Numbered from the stretch's first letter, positions 1 through 6,417 are shown. The stretch is DNA of 6,894 bases from an uncultured Bacteroidales bacterium (GCA_902768605.1 CACXLY010000101.1:1-6894); one strand, 5' to 3'. Notes: generated by a model from the sequence alone, not told the origin. A program made the numbers and translations.

Positions 1-63
1 TTACCGCTCGTACTGGTTACGGGGGTTCCACCCCCGCCTGTAGTCTTTCCAGCCTTTCAGGCT
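1..63 (-). repeat. Paired-hairpin element resembling a dispersed Bacteroidales repeat
   Basis: Two short perfect hairpins lie side by side: a 6-bp stem CGGGGG/CCCCCG with a 5-nt loop at 20-36, and a 5-bp stem AGCCT/AGGCT with a 3-nt loop at 51-63. Read on the minus strand, the segment translates to a run containing KPERLERLQAGVEPP. I remember that run from many poorly supported hypothetical proteins in Bacteroidales genomes, which suggests a dispersed non-coding repeat that is often mis-called as coding. The run has no start codon here and ends in a stop. The element may continue beyond the left edge. The hairpins are visible directly; family membership is from memory, and the strand follows that reading. 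Confidence 0.45.
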
Positions 64-219
64 TCCATCATGCCAACTGCTATAATATTCCCTTAAAAAT
101 CCACCTCTGCCTAAAAAGGGAATCCTGACACGTCAAAGTGGCCAATTTGACAAGTCATAATGCTCAATATAGGCAGACGAGAGAAAAGGGAAAAAGTGAA
201 AAAATAAAAATCAGTTGCT

Positions 220-339
220 ATGAATAACAGAAAAATCTGGGAAATAAACCTGAAGGTCATCGCGGTCGCAATCACGGCAGCACAGACCGCCATCACAACC
301 ACGAGTTGCATGAGCGAATTGGGGCTAATAACGTGGTGA
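220..339 (+). CDS. Possible smalltalk-like small hydrophobic peptide, 39 aa
   Basis: An ATG at 220 opens a 39-codon frame. It has a polar start (MNNRKIWEINL), a hydrophobic Ala/Ile/Val/Thr-rich middle (KVIAVAITAAQTAITTT), then SCM and a short tail before TGA at 337-339. This layout (Trp near residue 7, one hydrophobic helix, then a terminal TSCM-type motif) resembles the Bacteroidetes 'smalltalk protein' family of about 30 residues as I remember it. Those genes often lie near HU-like DNA-binding proteins and N-acetylmuramoyl-L-alanine amidases, neither of which is seen here. The eight residues after SCM make it slightly longer than I expect, so the native stop may have been lost. No Shine-Dalgarno is visible, but the upstream stretch is A-rich, as is common in this phylum. 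Function is unknown; it could be a decayed copy. Confidence 0.4.
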   Translation: MNNRKIWEINLKVIAVAITAAQTAITTTSCMSELGLITW

Positions 340-696
340 CCATAAGTCCCTACGGCATCAAGGAACAGATGTCTGCTGCTCGCCGCAACTTACATGAAAA
401 GCATGGCATGGGATACCTTAATGAAATGAGTGGGAGAAATGAGAATAAAAATGATGAACCTACACTTCAATCAAAGTCAACCGTTTTCAAGAAAAGACTT
501 TATCAGCCGTAACAACCGCAACAACCGCAACAAGCATTTTCAAGAGATATTATTCATGGCCATTCGCAGGCACTCACGTGATAATTACATGTTAACGATT
601 AAACACGAATTGCCATGTAATATCCATATAATTCAAGTTTCGGAAGTTATGTTTCGCCGGGCAGCTTGTACCAAAGGTCAACGGCCGAAGAGAAAG
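340..696. other. Gene-poor stretch with an unrecognised ORF remnant and small repeats
   Basis: I recognise no gene here. A + strand frame open from a TTG at 306 to 512 contains a protein-like run (NVVTISPYGIKEQM, then RRNLHEKHGMGYL) before turning into low-complexity Asn/Lys/Ser codons. It has no good start or ribosome site and could be the tail of a decayed gene. Other structure includes a 9-bp tandem repeat AACAACCGC (about 2.5 copies from 511), TTTTCAAGA occurring at both 484-492 and 537-545, and an 8-bp inverted repeat ATTACATG/CATGTAAT at 584-591 and 614-621 with a 22-nt gap. A frame open across 430-837 runs through the duplicated promoter and is not convincing as coding. Confidence 0.3.
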
Positions 697-744
697 CGGA
701 TTTTCTCAAATAAATTTGGAAAATCGCTCACTTATTTGTACCTT
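697..744 (+). repeat. Upstream copy of a 48-bp direct repeat (decayed promoter copy)
   Basis: This 48-bp segment is identical to 772-819, giving a 75-bp repeat period with a 27-bp non-repeated spacer between copies. It carries the same upstream TTTG as the downstream copy. Its -7 region, however, reads TACCTTGA rather than TACCTTTG because one T is missing at the right end of the repeat. The upstream copy is therefore probably a weak or dead promoter. A small inverted repeat, GAGAAA/TTTCTC, lies at its left edge (about 690-706). Confidence 0.75.
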
Positions 745-771
745 GACTTCTTGTCGAGCTACTTCTTCGTT

Positions 772-819
772 CGGATTTTCTCAAATAAATTTGGAAAATC
801 GCTCACTTATTTGTACCTT
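772..819 (+). repeat. Downstream copy of the 48-bp direct repeat (carries the tex promoter)
   Basis: This is identical to 697-744 and starts with CGGATTTTCTC. The identity ends inside the -7 box of the promoter: the next base is T here and G in the upstream copy. That single difference completes the TAnnTTTG consensus in this copy only. The sequence belongs to a style of promoter-bearing segment I associate with Prevotella upstream regions. Repeat identity is seen directly; the family association is from memory. Confidence 0.75.
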
Positions 820-821
820 TG
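790..821 (+). promoter_or_regulatory. Bacteroidetes-type promoter for tex
   Basis: A -33 element TTTG (790-793) and a -7 element TACCTTTG (814-821) are separated by 20 bp, a full match to the Bacteroidetes primary sigma consensus (TTTG, 19-21 bp, TAnnTTTG). Transcription should begin a few bases downstream, around 825-829, leaving a leader of roughly 15 nt before the ATG at 843. A Shine-Dalgarno-like GAGGTGA (831-837) sits 5 nt before that ATG, which is unusual in this phylum, where SD sequences are rare. Because the alternative TTG at 819 lies inside the -7 box, the promoter also decides the start codon. Confidence 0.8.
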
Positions 822-842
822 CACCTCAAAGAGGTGACCGAA

Positions 843-3011
843 ATGAATTACAAACTGATAGCTGAGCGAACGGGGCTCAAGGAGAAGTATGTGCAGCAGG
901 TCGTGGATTTGCTGCAGGATGGGGCTACAGTGCCCTTCATCAGCCGCTACCGCAAAGAGGCGACGGGCGGCATGACGGATATCGAGGTGGCTCAAGTGGC
1001 TGCAGAACTCGACAGCGTGAACGAGCTGGAACACCGCAAAGAGTTCATTCTCACGACTATCGAGGCGCAGGGAAAGCTCACGCCCGAACTGCGAAGCCGT
1101 ATTGAGGAATGCTGGGACGCGACCACTCTGGAAGACATCTACCTTCCATACAAGCAGAAACGCAGGACGCGTGCTCAGGTTGCCCGAGAAGCGGGACTGG
1201 AGCCGCTTGCCGACGCCATCCTTCGACAACCCTCAATGCCATTAAAGGCGTTAATTAAAAATGAACAATTAAAAATTGGAAATGACAAGGTGGGAGCCAA
1301 ACTCAGCGAGGAAGAGGCTCTTCAGGGGGCAAAGGACATCATAGCCGAACGCGTGAGCGAGGACGAACGTGCCCGCCAGACTCTGCGAACGACCTTCTCG
1401 ATTCATGCTCAGATTCAGAGCAAAGTCGTCAAGGGCAAAGATGCAGAAGGGCAGAATTATCGCGACTACTTCGACTGGCAAGAACCCTTGAAGCGCTGCT
1501 CCAGCCACCGCCTCCTGGCTATGCGGCGAGGTGAGGCAGAAGGCATCCTGCGTGTCTCGATTTGTGTTGACGATGAGCCGGCTATGGAACGAATCGCCCG
1601 TCAGTTCGTCAGAGGCAATAACGAGTGCAGTCAGGCTGTCAGGGAAGCCGTCGAGGACGGTTACAAGCGACTCCTCGAACCCAGCATCTCGAATGAGTTT
1701 GGTGCTTCGTCCAAGCAGAAAGCCGACGAGGAAGCCATCCGAGTCTTCGTTAGCAATCTGGAGCAACTGCTCATGGCTTCTCCCCTCGGACAAAAGCGTG
1801 TCATGGCGATTGACCCGGGTTTTCGGACAGGTTGCAAGGTGGTCTGCCTCGATGCGGAAGGCAACCTCCTGCATCATGATGTCATCTTCCCCCACCCTCC
1901 TCGTGCTGAGCGCGTTAAGGCGATGCTGACCATCCAGAACCTTGTCGAGAAGTATGGCGTGCAAGCCATCAGTATCGGCAACGGAACGGCTGGCCGTGAG
2001 ACGGAGGATTTCGTGCGCCACCTCGACCTGCCTGAGGGTGTGGAGGTTTATAGCGTGAGTGAGGACGGCGCCAGCATCTACAGTGCCAGCGAGATTGCTC
2101 GCGAGGAGTTTCCTGGCGAGGATGTGACCGTCCGCGGAGCCGTCAGCATAGGGCGTCGCCTGATGGACCCTCTGGCGGAACTCGTCAAGATAGACCCCTC
2201 GAGCATCGGCGTGGGTCAGTATCAGAAAGATGTCAATCAGACGGCCCTAAGGAAGAGTCTTGAGGAGACCGTCGTCAACTGCGTGAACAGAGTCGGCGTG
2301 AACCTCAATACGGCTTCGCAGTGGCTGCTGACTTATGTGAGCGGCCTCGGGCCTTCTCTTGCCCAGAATATCGTTCGCTATCGACGTGAAAACGGGCCTT
2401 TCCGCTCTCGAAAGGAGTTGATGAAAGTGCCACGACTCGGTGCAAAAGCTTTCGAGCAATCAGCAGGTTTCCTTCGCATAAAAGGCGGAACAGAGCCGCT
2501 CGACAACAGCGCGGTTCACCCCGAGAGATACGAGTTGGTGGAGCGAATGGCGCGCGACCAAAAGTGTTCCGTGGCAGAACTGATGTCTGATAAAGCATTG
2601 AGAGACAAGATAAACATCGAACAATATGTAAGTAATGATGTAGGACTGCCTACGTTGAAAGACATCATGACCGAGCTCGACAAGCCAGGTCTCGACCCTC
2701 GCCAGCCCTTGCAAGCCTTTGCCTTCGACCCGACGGTTCATGAGATAGGCGACCTTCGCGAGGGAATGGTGTTGCCAGGCATCGTGACGAACATCACGAA
2801 CTTTGGCGCTTTCGTCGATATCGGCGTGCATGTCAAGGGCTTGGTGCATGTCTCGCAACTTGCCGACCACTATGTGAAAGACCCTACAACCGTGGTGAAA
2901 GTGCAGCAGCAAGTCATGGTTCGGGTCGTCGGAGTGGACTTGCAGAGGGAAAGGATATCGTTGAGCATGAAAGCCCCCTCCCCGACCCTCCCCCGAGGAG
3001 GAGGGAGATAA
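843..3011 (+). CDS. tex: Tex family RNA-binding transcription accessory protein
   Basis: Tex is a conserved cytoplasmic nucleic-acid-binding protein thought to act in transcription; its exact role is unclear. The 722 residues show the full family layout. First comes the helical N-terminal region with the Tex hallmark VPFISRYRKEATGG near residues 30-44. A YqgF/RNase H-like domain follows, opening at VMAIDPGFRTG (about 320-330) and including IGNGTAGRETE. The motif DPLAELVKIDPSSIGVGQYQ comes next, then tandem helix-hairpin-helix motifs (487-546). A C-terminal S1 RNA-binding domain spans about 640-710 (TNFGAFVDIGVHVKGLVHVS). The ATG at 843 is chosen because GAGGTGA precedes it and the TTG at 819 lies in the promoter. 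Two oddities: an AT-rich heptad array codes for about residues 137-148, and the last 12 residues (711-722) come from a C/G-rich repeat directly after the S1 domain. radA follows 38 bp downstream. Confidence 0.97.
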   Translation: MNYKLIAERTGLKEKYVQQVVDLLQDGATVPFISRYRKEATGGMTDIEVAQVAAELDSVNELEHRKEFILTTIEAQGKLTPELRSRIEECWDATTLEDIYLPYKQKRRTRAQVAREAGLEPLADAILRQPSMPLKALIKNEQLKIGNDKVGAKLSEEEALQGAKDIIAERVSEDERARQTLRTTFSIHAQIQSKVVKGKDAEGQNYRDYFDWQEPLKRCSSHRLLAMRRGEAEGILRVSICVDDEPAMERIARQFVRGNNECSQAVREAVEDGYKRLLEPSISNEFGASSKQKADEEAIRVFVSNLEQLLMASPLGQKRVMAIDPGFRTGCKVVCLDAEGNLLHHDVIFPHPPRAERVKAMLTIQNLVEKYGVQAISIGNGTAGRETEDFVRHLDLPEGVEVYSVSEDGASIYSASEIAREEFPGEDVTVRGAVSIGRRLMDPLAELVKIDPSSIGVGQYQKDVNQTALRKSLEETVVNCVNRVGVNLNTASQWLLTYVSGLGPSLAQNIVRYRRENGPFRSRKELMKVPRLGAKAFEQSAGFLRIKGGTEPLDNSAVHPERYELVERMARDQKCSVAELMSDKALRDKINIEQYVSNDVGLPTLKDIMTELDKPGLDPRQPLQAFAFDPTVHEIGDLREGMVLPGIVTNITNFGAFVDIGVHVKGLVHVSQLADHYVKDPTTVVKVQQQVMVRVVGVDLQRERISLSMKAPSPTLPRGGGR
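1253..1287 (+). repeat. Five-unit AT-rich heptad array inside tex
   Basis: Five consecutive 7-mers all begin with AAT: AATTAAA, AATGAAC, AATTAAA, AATTGGA, AATGACA. They encode roughly LIKNEQLKIGND (tex residues 137-148), in codons much richer in A and T than the flanking GC-rich gene. The style matches the heptad arrays in the spacers of this window. Compared with Tex homologues as I remember them, the stretch between the GLEPLAD and EEALQGA motifs is about 7-9 residues long. This suggests an in-frame insertion or expansion; three heptads (21 bp) would add exactly 7 residues. Confidence 0.65.
2974..3007 (+). repeat. C/G-rich hairpin repeat forming the 3' end of tex
   Basis: A C-rich run followed by a G-rich run forms an inverted repeat, CCCTCC (2986-2991) with GGAGGG (3000-3005). 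It encodes the terminal tex residues APSPTLPRGGGR just after the S1 domain ends at SLSMK. The sequence closely resembles the element at 4578-4619 and the reverse complement of 3200-3236. It could fold in RNA, but no T-run follows, so it is not a standard intrinsic terminator. Confidence 0.65.
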
Positions 3012-3044
3012 ATAGTAAATGGTAAATGATTAAATCGTAAATAG
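3009..3044 (+). repeat. TAAATNN heptad array spanning the tex stop and the tex-radA spacer
   Basis: TAAATAG, TAAATGG and TAAATGA are consecutive 7-mers at 3009-3029. After a single extra T come TAAATCG and TAAATAG at 3031-3044. The first TAA is the tex stop codon. The array fills almost the whole 38-bp gap to radA. I see no promoter match in it, so radA may be read from the tex promoter. Confidence 0.7.
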
Positions 3045-3049
3045 TCAAG

Positions 3050-4423
3050 GTGGCAAAAGATAAGACGGTATATGTCTGCGACTATTGCGGGCAAGAGAGC
3101 GTGAAGTGGATGGGCAAATGCCCTGCTTGCAATCGCTGGGGCACGATGAAAGAGATGAAGGTTGCGGCCCCATCTGCAAAGTCTGCAGCATCGAAAGCAC
3201 TCCCCAAAAGAGGGAGCGGAGAGGGGGTTGTCCCTCTACACGAGATTGAAGCCGGTGCTGAGCCTCGCATCGACATGAACGATGGCGAACTGAACCGCGT
3301 GCTTGGCGGAGGCCTCGTGCCGGGAAGCCTCGTTCTGCTTGGCGGTGAACCGGGCATCGGAAAGAGTACACTCACCCTGCAAACAGTCCTTCAACTGCAA
3401 GGACGGCGCATTCTCTATGTGAGTGGCGAGGAAAGTGCCAGGCAGATTAAGCTGAGAGCAGACAGATTAGGACCAAAGAACGAGGGGCTCTACGTCCTTT
3501 GCGAGACCTCGCTCGAAACCATCTTCCAGCATATCGAGGAGATGCAGCCCGACCTCGTCGTCATCGACTCCATACAAACCATACAGACAGAAACCGTAGA
3601 GTCATCGGCTGGCTCGCTCTCCCAGATTAGGGAATGTGCGGCGGCTCTGCTCAGATATGCCAAGGCAGGCGGCACTTCCATCCTGCTCATCGGTCATATT
3701 AATAAGGAAGGCTCGCTGGCAGGACCGAAGGTCTTGGAGCATATCGTGGATGTCGTCTTGCAGTTCGAAGGCGACCAGCACCACCTCTATCGCATCTTGC
3801 GAAGCATGAAGAATCGCTTCGGAAGCACAAGTGAGTTAGGCATTTATGAAATGCGACACGACGGGCTTCGGCAGGTAAGCAACCCAAGCGAACTGCTCCT
3901 CACAGACAATCGCGAAGGGCTCTCGGGCGTGGCCATCTCCTGCTCCATTGAAGGTGTGCGGCCTTTCCTGATAGAGACGCAGGCTTTGGTCAGCACGGCA
4001 GCCTACGGAACCGCTCAGAGAAGCACGACTGGCTTCGATGGCCGTCGCTTGAACATGCTCTTGGCAGTACTGGAAAAGCGGGTCGGCTTCAAGTTGGCGC
4101 AGAAGGATGTCTTCCTGAACATAGCCGGCGGACTGCGCGTCACCGACCCCGCCATCGACCTCAGCGTGATAGCGGCTGTGCTTTCCAGCAACGGCGACAT
4201 GCCTATCGAGGGTGATGTCTGCATGGCTGGCGAGGTTGGATTGAGCGGCGAGATAAGGCCTGTCTCACGAATAGAACAGAGAATTACGGAGGCCCAGAAG
4301 CTCGGCTTCAAACGCATCCTCATCCCCTCGCACAACATGAACGGGCTCAACCCGAAGCAGTATGACATCGAACTCGTGCCAGTCCGCAGAGTGGTAGAGG
4401 CTGTAAGAGAGTTGTTTGGGTAA
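3050..4423 (+). CDS. radA: DNA repair protein RadA (Sms), branch-migration ATPase
   Basis: RadA is a cytoplasmic RecA-like ATPase that helps process recombination intermediates. The 457 residues match the usual family length. Features in order: a four-cysteine zinc finger (C10, C13, C24, C27), a linker (about 35-78), LNRVLGGG, a Walker A GEPGIGKS (99-106) and a Walker B DLVVIDS (168-174). The RadA-specific KNRFG motif (254-258) follows, then a Lon-like C-terminal domain with GEVGLSGEIRPV, which in this family is not known to be a protease. The start is a GTG at 3050, fixed by the conserved MAKxKTVYVC beginning. AAG directly abuts it and gives no well-spaced Shine-Dalgarno. Part of the linker coincides with a C/G-rich repeat (3200-3236). 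It lies 38 bp after tex and may be co-transcribed with it. Confidence 0.97.
   Translation: MAKDKTVYVCDYCGQESVKWMGKCPACNRWGTMKEMKVAAPSAKSAASKALPKRGSGEGVVPLHEIEAGAEPRIDMNDGELNRVLGGGLVPGSLVLLGGEPGIGKSTLTLQTVLQLQGRRILYVSGEESARQIKLRADRLGPKNEGLYVLCETSLETIFQHIEEMQPDLVVIDSIQTIQTETVESSAGSLSQIRECAAALLRYAKAGGTSILLIGHINKEGSLAGPKVLEHIVDVVLQFEGDQHHLYRILRSMKNRFGSTSELGIYEMRHDGLRQVSNPSELLLTDNREGLSGVAISCSIEGVRPFLIETQALVSTAAYGTAQRSTTGFDGRRLNMLLAVLEKRVGFKLAQKDVFLNIAGGLRVTDPAIDLSVIAAVLSSNGDMPIEGDVCMAGEVGLSGEIRPVSRIEQRITEAQKLGFKRILIPSHNMNGLNPKQYDIELVPVRRVVEAVRELFG
3200..3236 (-). repeat. C/G-rich hairpin repeat within the radA linker, opposite orientation
   Basis: On the + strand a CTCCCC run, AAAA and GAGGGA are followed by GGAGAGGGGG and then TCCCTC. 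Read on the minus strand, the pattern (CAACCCCCTC, CTCCCTC, TTGGGGAG) resembles the elements at 2974-3007 and 4578-4619. It encodes linker residues around LPKRGSGEGVVPL, between the zinc finger and the ATPase core, where length and sequence are poorly conserved and an insertion would be tolerated. The resemblance is by eye. Confidence 0.5.
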
Positions 4424-4425
4424 TA

Positions 4426-4495
4426 ATAATTCATAATTCACAATTCATAATTCATAATTCTTAATTCTTAATTCATAATTCAAAATTCGCAATTG
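4426..4495. repeat. Ten-unit heptad array NNAATTC
   Basis: Ten consecutive 7-mers can be read without a gap: ATAATTC, ATAATTC, ACAATTC, ATAATTC, ATAATTC, TTAATTC, TTAATTC, ATAATTC, AAAATTC, GCAATTG. The AATT core is fixed while the first two bases vary. The array starts 2 bp after the radA stop codon. Confidence 0.85.
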
Positions 4496-4577
4496 CTGCC
4501 GCGCTGTAAATAATTAAATTACTAAATTGTAAATCAATTGTACATTGTAAATTGTTAAATTGTAAATTAGAAATAAC

Positions 4578-4619
4578 AGCCTCCCCTAACCCCTCCAAAG
4601 GAGGGGAAACAGGAGGGGG
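4578..4619 (+). repeat. Intergenic copy of the C/G-rich hairpin repeat
   Basis: A perfect 7-bp stem CCCCTCC (4590-4596) / GGAGGGG (4600-4606) closes an AAA loop. An outer CCTCC (4580-4584) can pair with GGAGG (4612-4616). The flanks return at once to TAAAT-type repeats on both sides, which looks like insertion of one repeat class into another. No T-run follows on the + strand, so terminator function is doubtful. Confidence 0.7.
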
Positions 4620-4664
4620 GAAAGTAAATAGTTAAATAGTTAAATCGTAAATAAATCGTAAATA

Positions 4665-4712
4665 GTAAATTACTTTAATCGTAAATTACTTTAATCGTAA
4701 ATTACTTTAATC
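4665..4712 (+). repeat. Three exact tandem copies of a 16-bp unit before the permease
   Basis: The unit GTAAATTACTTTAATC occurs three times without mismatch (4665-4680, 4681-4696, 4697-4712), followed by a partial GTAAAT. The last copy ends 10 bp before the permease GTG. Exact identity suggests recent expansion or active slippage. Its position in the 5' leader means copy number could change promoter spacing or translation. Confidence 0.9.
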
Positions 4713-4722
4713 GTAAATAAAA

Positions 4723-6285
4723 GTGTCTTTTAGTGTAATTTTTGTAGCCCTTTGCTTGGTGTTCATGATTTGGGCACTTATTGCAGACCGATTGAAGCCG
4801 GGACTGATTCTGTTCACATGCGTCGTCATGATGCTTTGTGCAGGCATCCTTCAGCCAAAGGAGTGCCTTGAAGGCTTCTCGAACAAGGGCATGATAACCG
4901 TTGCCTTGCTCTTCCTCGTCAGCGAGGGTGTGCGTAGGAGCGGCATCCTGGAGCGCATCATACTCGGTCTTCTGCCCAACAAACAGACGACAGCCACCAA
5001 AGCCAATGCTCGCCTCCTGCCCACGATAGCAGCACTCTCGGCATTCCTCAACAACACCCCTGTCGTGGTCATCTTCGCCCCCATCATCAAGAACTGGGCA
5101 AGGAAGGTCGGCCTGTCGCACACGAAGTTCCTCATCCCCTTGAGCTACGCCACCGTGCTTGGCGGCATCTGCACCTTGATAGGTACAAGCACGAACCTTG
5201 TGGTGGACGGCCTGATTCAAGACTCCGGCAGAGAAGGCATGTCGATGTTCGAGCTGGGCAAGGTGGGCGTCATCATCTGCATCGTCGGCCTCGCGTACCT
5301 TATATTTTATAGTCACTACCTCTTGCCCGATGTTCGCGAGACGGAGCACGACGAAGAAGAATACAAGGCTGCCGGAGTGCATCTGGTCGAGATTGTGCTC
5401 AGAAGCCGTTTCCCCGGTTTGGGGCAGAGCTTAAGAGATTTCGACTTCTATCGCCACTATGGAGCACACGTCCATTCCATTCACCGCGGAGGCGTCCTGC
5501 TTAGCGGCGACTGGCAGAACATGCCTCTGCAGAACCACGACACCCTGCTGCTCGCCACCGACGAGAAGTTCGTCGACACCTATCGCGAGACCACATCTTT
5601 CCTCATTTCCAGCTACGATGCCGACAATCAGCCGCTCGACCACAGGAAGCGCTACCTCGCCCTCATCCTGCTTCTTTTCATGATAGTGGGAGCGACGGTT
5701 GGCGAACTGCCATTCGTCCGCGAAGCTGTGCCGGGCTTCAAGTTCGACATGTTCTTCTTCGTCTGCCTGACCACCGTCATCATGGCATGGGCAAAGATAT
5801 TCAATCCGAAGAGGTACAGCAAGTACATCAGTTGGGACGTGCTGGTGACGATAGCCTGCGCCTTTGCCATCTCGAAGGGGATGCAGAACTCGGGCTTTGC
5901 CGACCAGATAGCCGACGGCATCATCGCCTGTGCAGAAGTCATCGGGCAGACGGAGCACGGTCCCTATGCCATGCTTGCCATCCTGTTCCTCATCACAAAC
6001 CTCTTCACGGAGCTCATCACAAACAACGCCGCAGCAGCCCTCGCCTTCCCATTGGCATTGGCTGTGGCAGAGAAGCTTGGCGTCGACCCGATGCCCTTCT
6101 TCATCTGCATTTGCATAGCAGCCAGCGCCGCCTTCTCGACTCCCATCGGTTACCAGACCAACCTCCTCGTGCAAAGCATCGGTGGCTATCGATTCACAGA
6201 TTATGTGAAAGTCGGACTGCCCCTCAACATCATCGTATTCATCATAAGCGTATTCGTAATTCCAATAATATGGCCGATAAGATGA
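4723..6285 (+). CDS. SLC13/DASS-family permease, probable sulfate transporter
   Basis: A 520-residue inner-membrane protein with about ten hydrophobic segments in two halves, separated by a soluble insert at about 215-300 that looks like a single TrkA-C/RCK_C domain (VHLVEIVLRSRFPGLGQSL). Each half has the family's re-entrant-loop signatures: LNNTP (109-113) and GTSTNLV (154-160) in the first, TNNAAAA (433-439) and FSTPIGYQTNLLV (471-483) in the second. DASS carriers move sulfate or di-/tricarboxylates, usually with Na+; sequence alone does not settle the substrate. The 132-bp proximity to cysC, and a cysQ/permease/cysC/cysD/cysN cluster that I recall from Bacteroides, favour sulfate. The start is a GTG at 4723, placing the first membrane helix at residues 3-20; an ATG at 4765 would cut into that helix. 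Confidence 0.88.
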   Translation: MSFSVIFVALCLVFMIWALIADRLKPGLILFTCVVMMLCAGILQPKECLEGFSNKGMITVALLFLVSEGVRRSGILERIILGLLPNKQTTATKANARLLPTIAALSAFLNNTPVVVIFAPIIKNWARKVGLSHTKFLIPLSYATVLGGICTLIGTSTNLVVDGLIQDSGREGMSMFELGKVGVIICIVGLAYLIFYSHYLLPDVRETEHDEEEYKAAGVHLVEIVLRSRFPGLGQSLRDFDFYRHYGAHVHSIHRGGVLLSGDWQNMPLQNHDTLLLATDEKFVDTYRETTSFLISSYDADNQPLDHRKRYLALILLLFMIVGATVGELPFVREAVPGFKFDMFFFVCLTTVIMAWAKIFNPKRYSKYISWDVLVTIACAFAISKGMQNSGFADQIADGIIACAEVIGQTEHGPYAMLAILFLITNLFTELITNNAAAALAFPLALAVAEKLGVDPMPFFICICIAASAAFSTPIGYQTNLLVQSIGGYRFTDYVKVGLPLNIIVFIISVFVIPIIWPIR

Positions 6286-6417
6286 ATTATAGTTAAAAGT
6301 TGATAGTTTAGAGTTGAAAGACAGTTGAACAAGTTAATAGTACCGCCTTAGCGGAGTTCTCCATAACTTATAAACTCTAAACTATTTGCGAAGCATACTG
6401 ACTCTAAACCCTAAACT
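6286..6417. other. Permease-cysC spacer: opposed heptad arrays forming a stem around a small hairpin
   Basis: Four heptads AGTTAAA, AGTTGAT, AGTTTAG, AGTTGAA run at 6291-6318. Opposing units ATAACTT, ATAAACT, CTAAACT lie at 6363-6383. Together they give a perfect 13-bp inverted repeat, 6303-6315 with 6373-6385, enclosing 57 nt. The loop holds a smaller hairpin CCGC/GCGG (6343-6354). A further heptad array follows and crosses the cysC start. No promoter consensus is convincing, so cysC may be transcribed with the permease; the stem could affect read-through or translation. Confidence 0.65.

Larger units (their letters stand above)
4424..4722. other. radA-permease spacer built almost entirely of short repeats
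   Basis: This 299-bp spacer holds no credible gene. From left to right it contains a heptad array NNAATTC (4426-4495), a GC-richer junction CTGCCGCGC, a run of TAAATNN(N) units (about 4505-4570), a C/G-rich hairpin element (4578-4619), more TAAATNN(N) units (about 4623-4664), and three exact 16-bp repeats (4665-4712) that end a few bases before the permease start. I find no TTTG/TAnnTTTG promoter pair in it, so the promoter for the permease is unresolved. Confidence 0.7.

Noticed and set aside
111..311. 66-codon minus-strand hydrophobic frame
   Set aside because: It is the antisense of the smalltalk-like frame, and its hydrophobicity follows from the complementary AT-rich sequence. No family resemblance or promoter was found.
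584..621. Inverted repeat ATTACATG/CATGTAAT as a regulator operator
   Set aside because: Only 8 bp per arm with a 22-nt gap in AT-rich DNA, far from the tex promoter. Chance is plausible and no regulator gene is nearby.
430..837. 135-codon + strand frame upstream of tex
   Set aside because: It runs through both promoter copies and reads basic, low-complexity sequence with a repeated segment that merely translates the DNA duplication.
819..842. Earlier TTG start for tex, adding eight residues
   Set aside because: The TTG is the end of the -7 promoter box TACCTTTG, so it would lie upstream of the transcript start. The ATG at 843 has GAGGTGA at good spacing.
2974..3007. Rho-independent terminator at the end of tex
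   Set aside because: The stem is followed by AGATAAATAG rather than a T-run and overlaps the coding end. The same holds for 4590-4606 on the + strand.
4426..4718. Possible CRISPR array in the radA-permease spacer
   Set aside because: Units are 7-16 bp, directly abutting and without unique spacers of about 30 bp. These are simple tandem repeats.
4702..6174. Long minus-strand frames of 226 and 247 codons opposite the permease
   Set aside because: They are antisense shadows of a clearly recognisable SLC13 gene, with Cys/His/Asp-rich composition and no recognisable domain.
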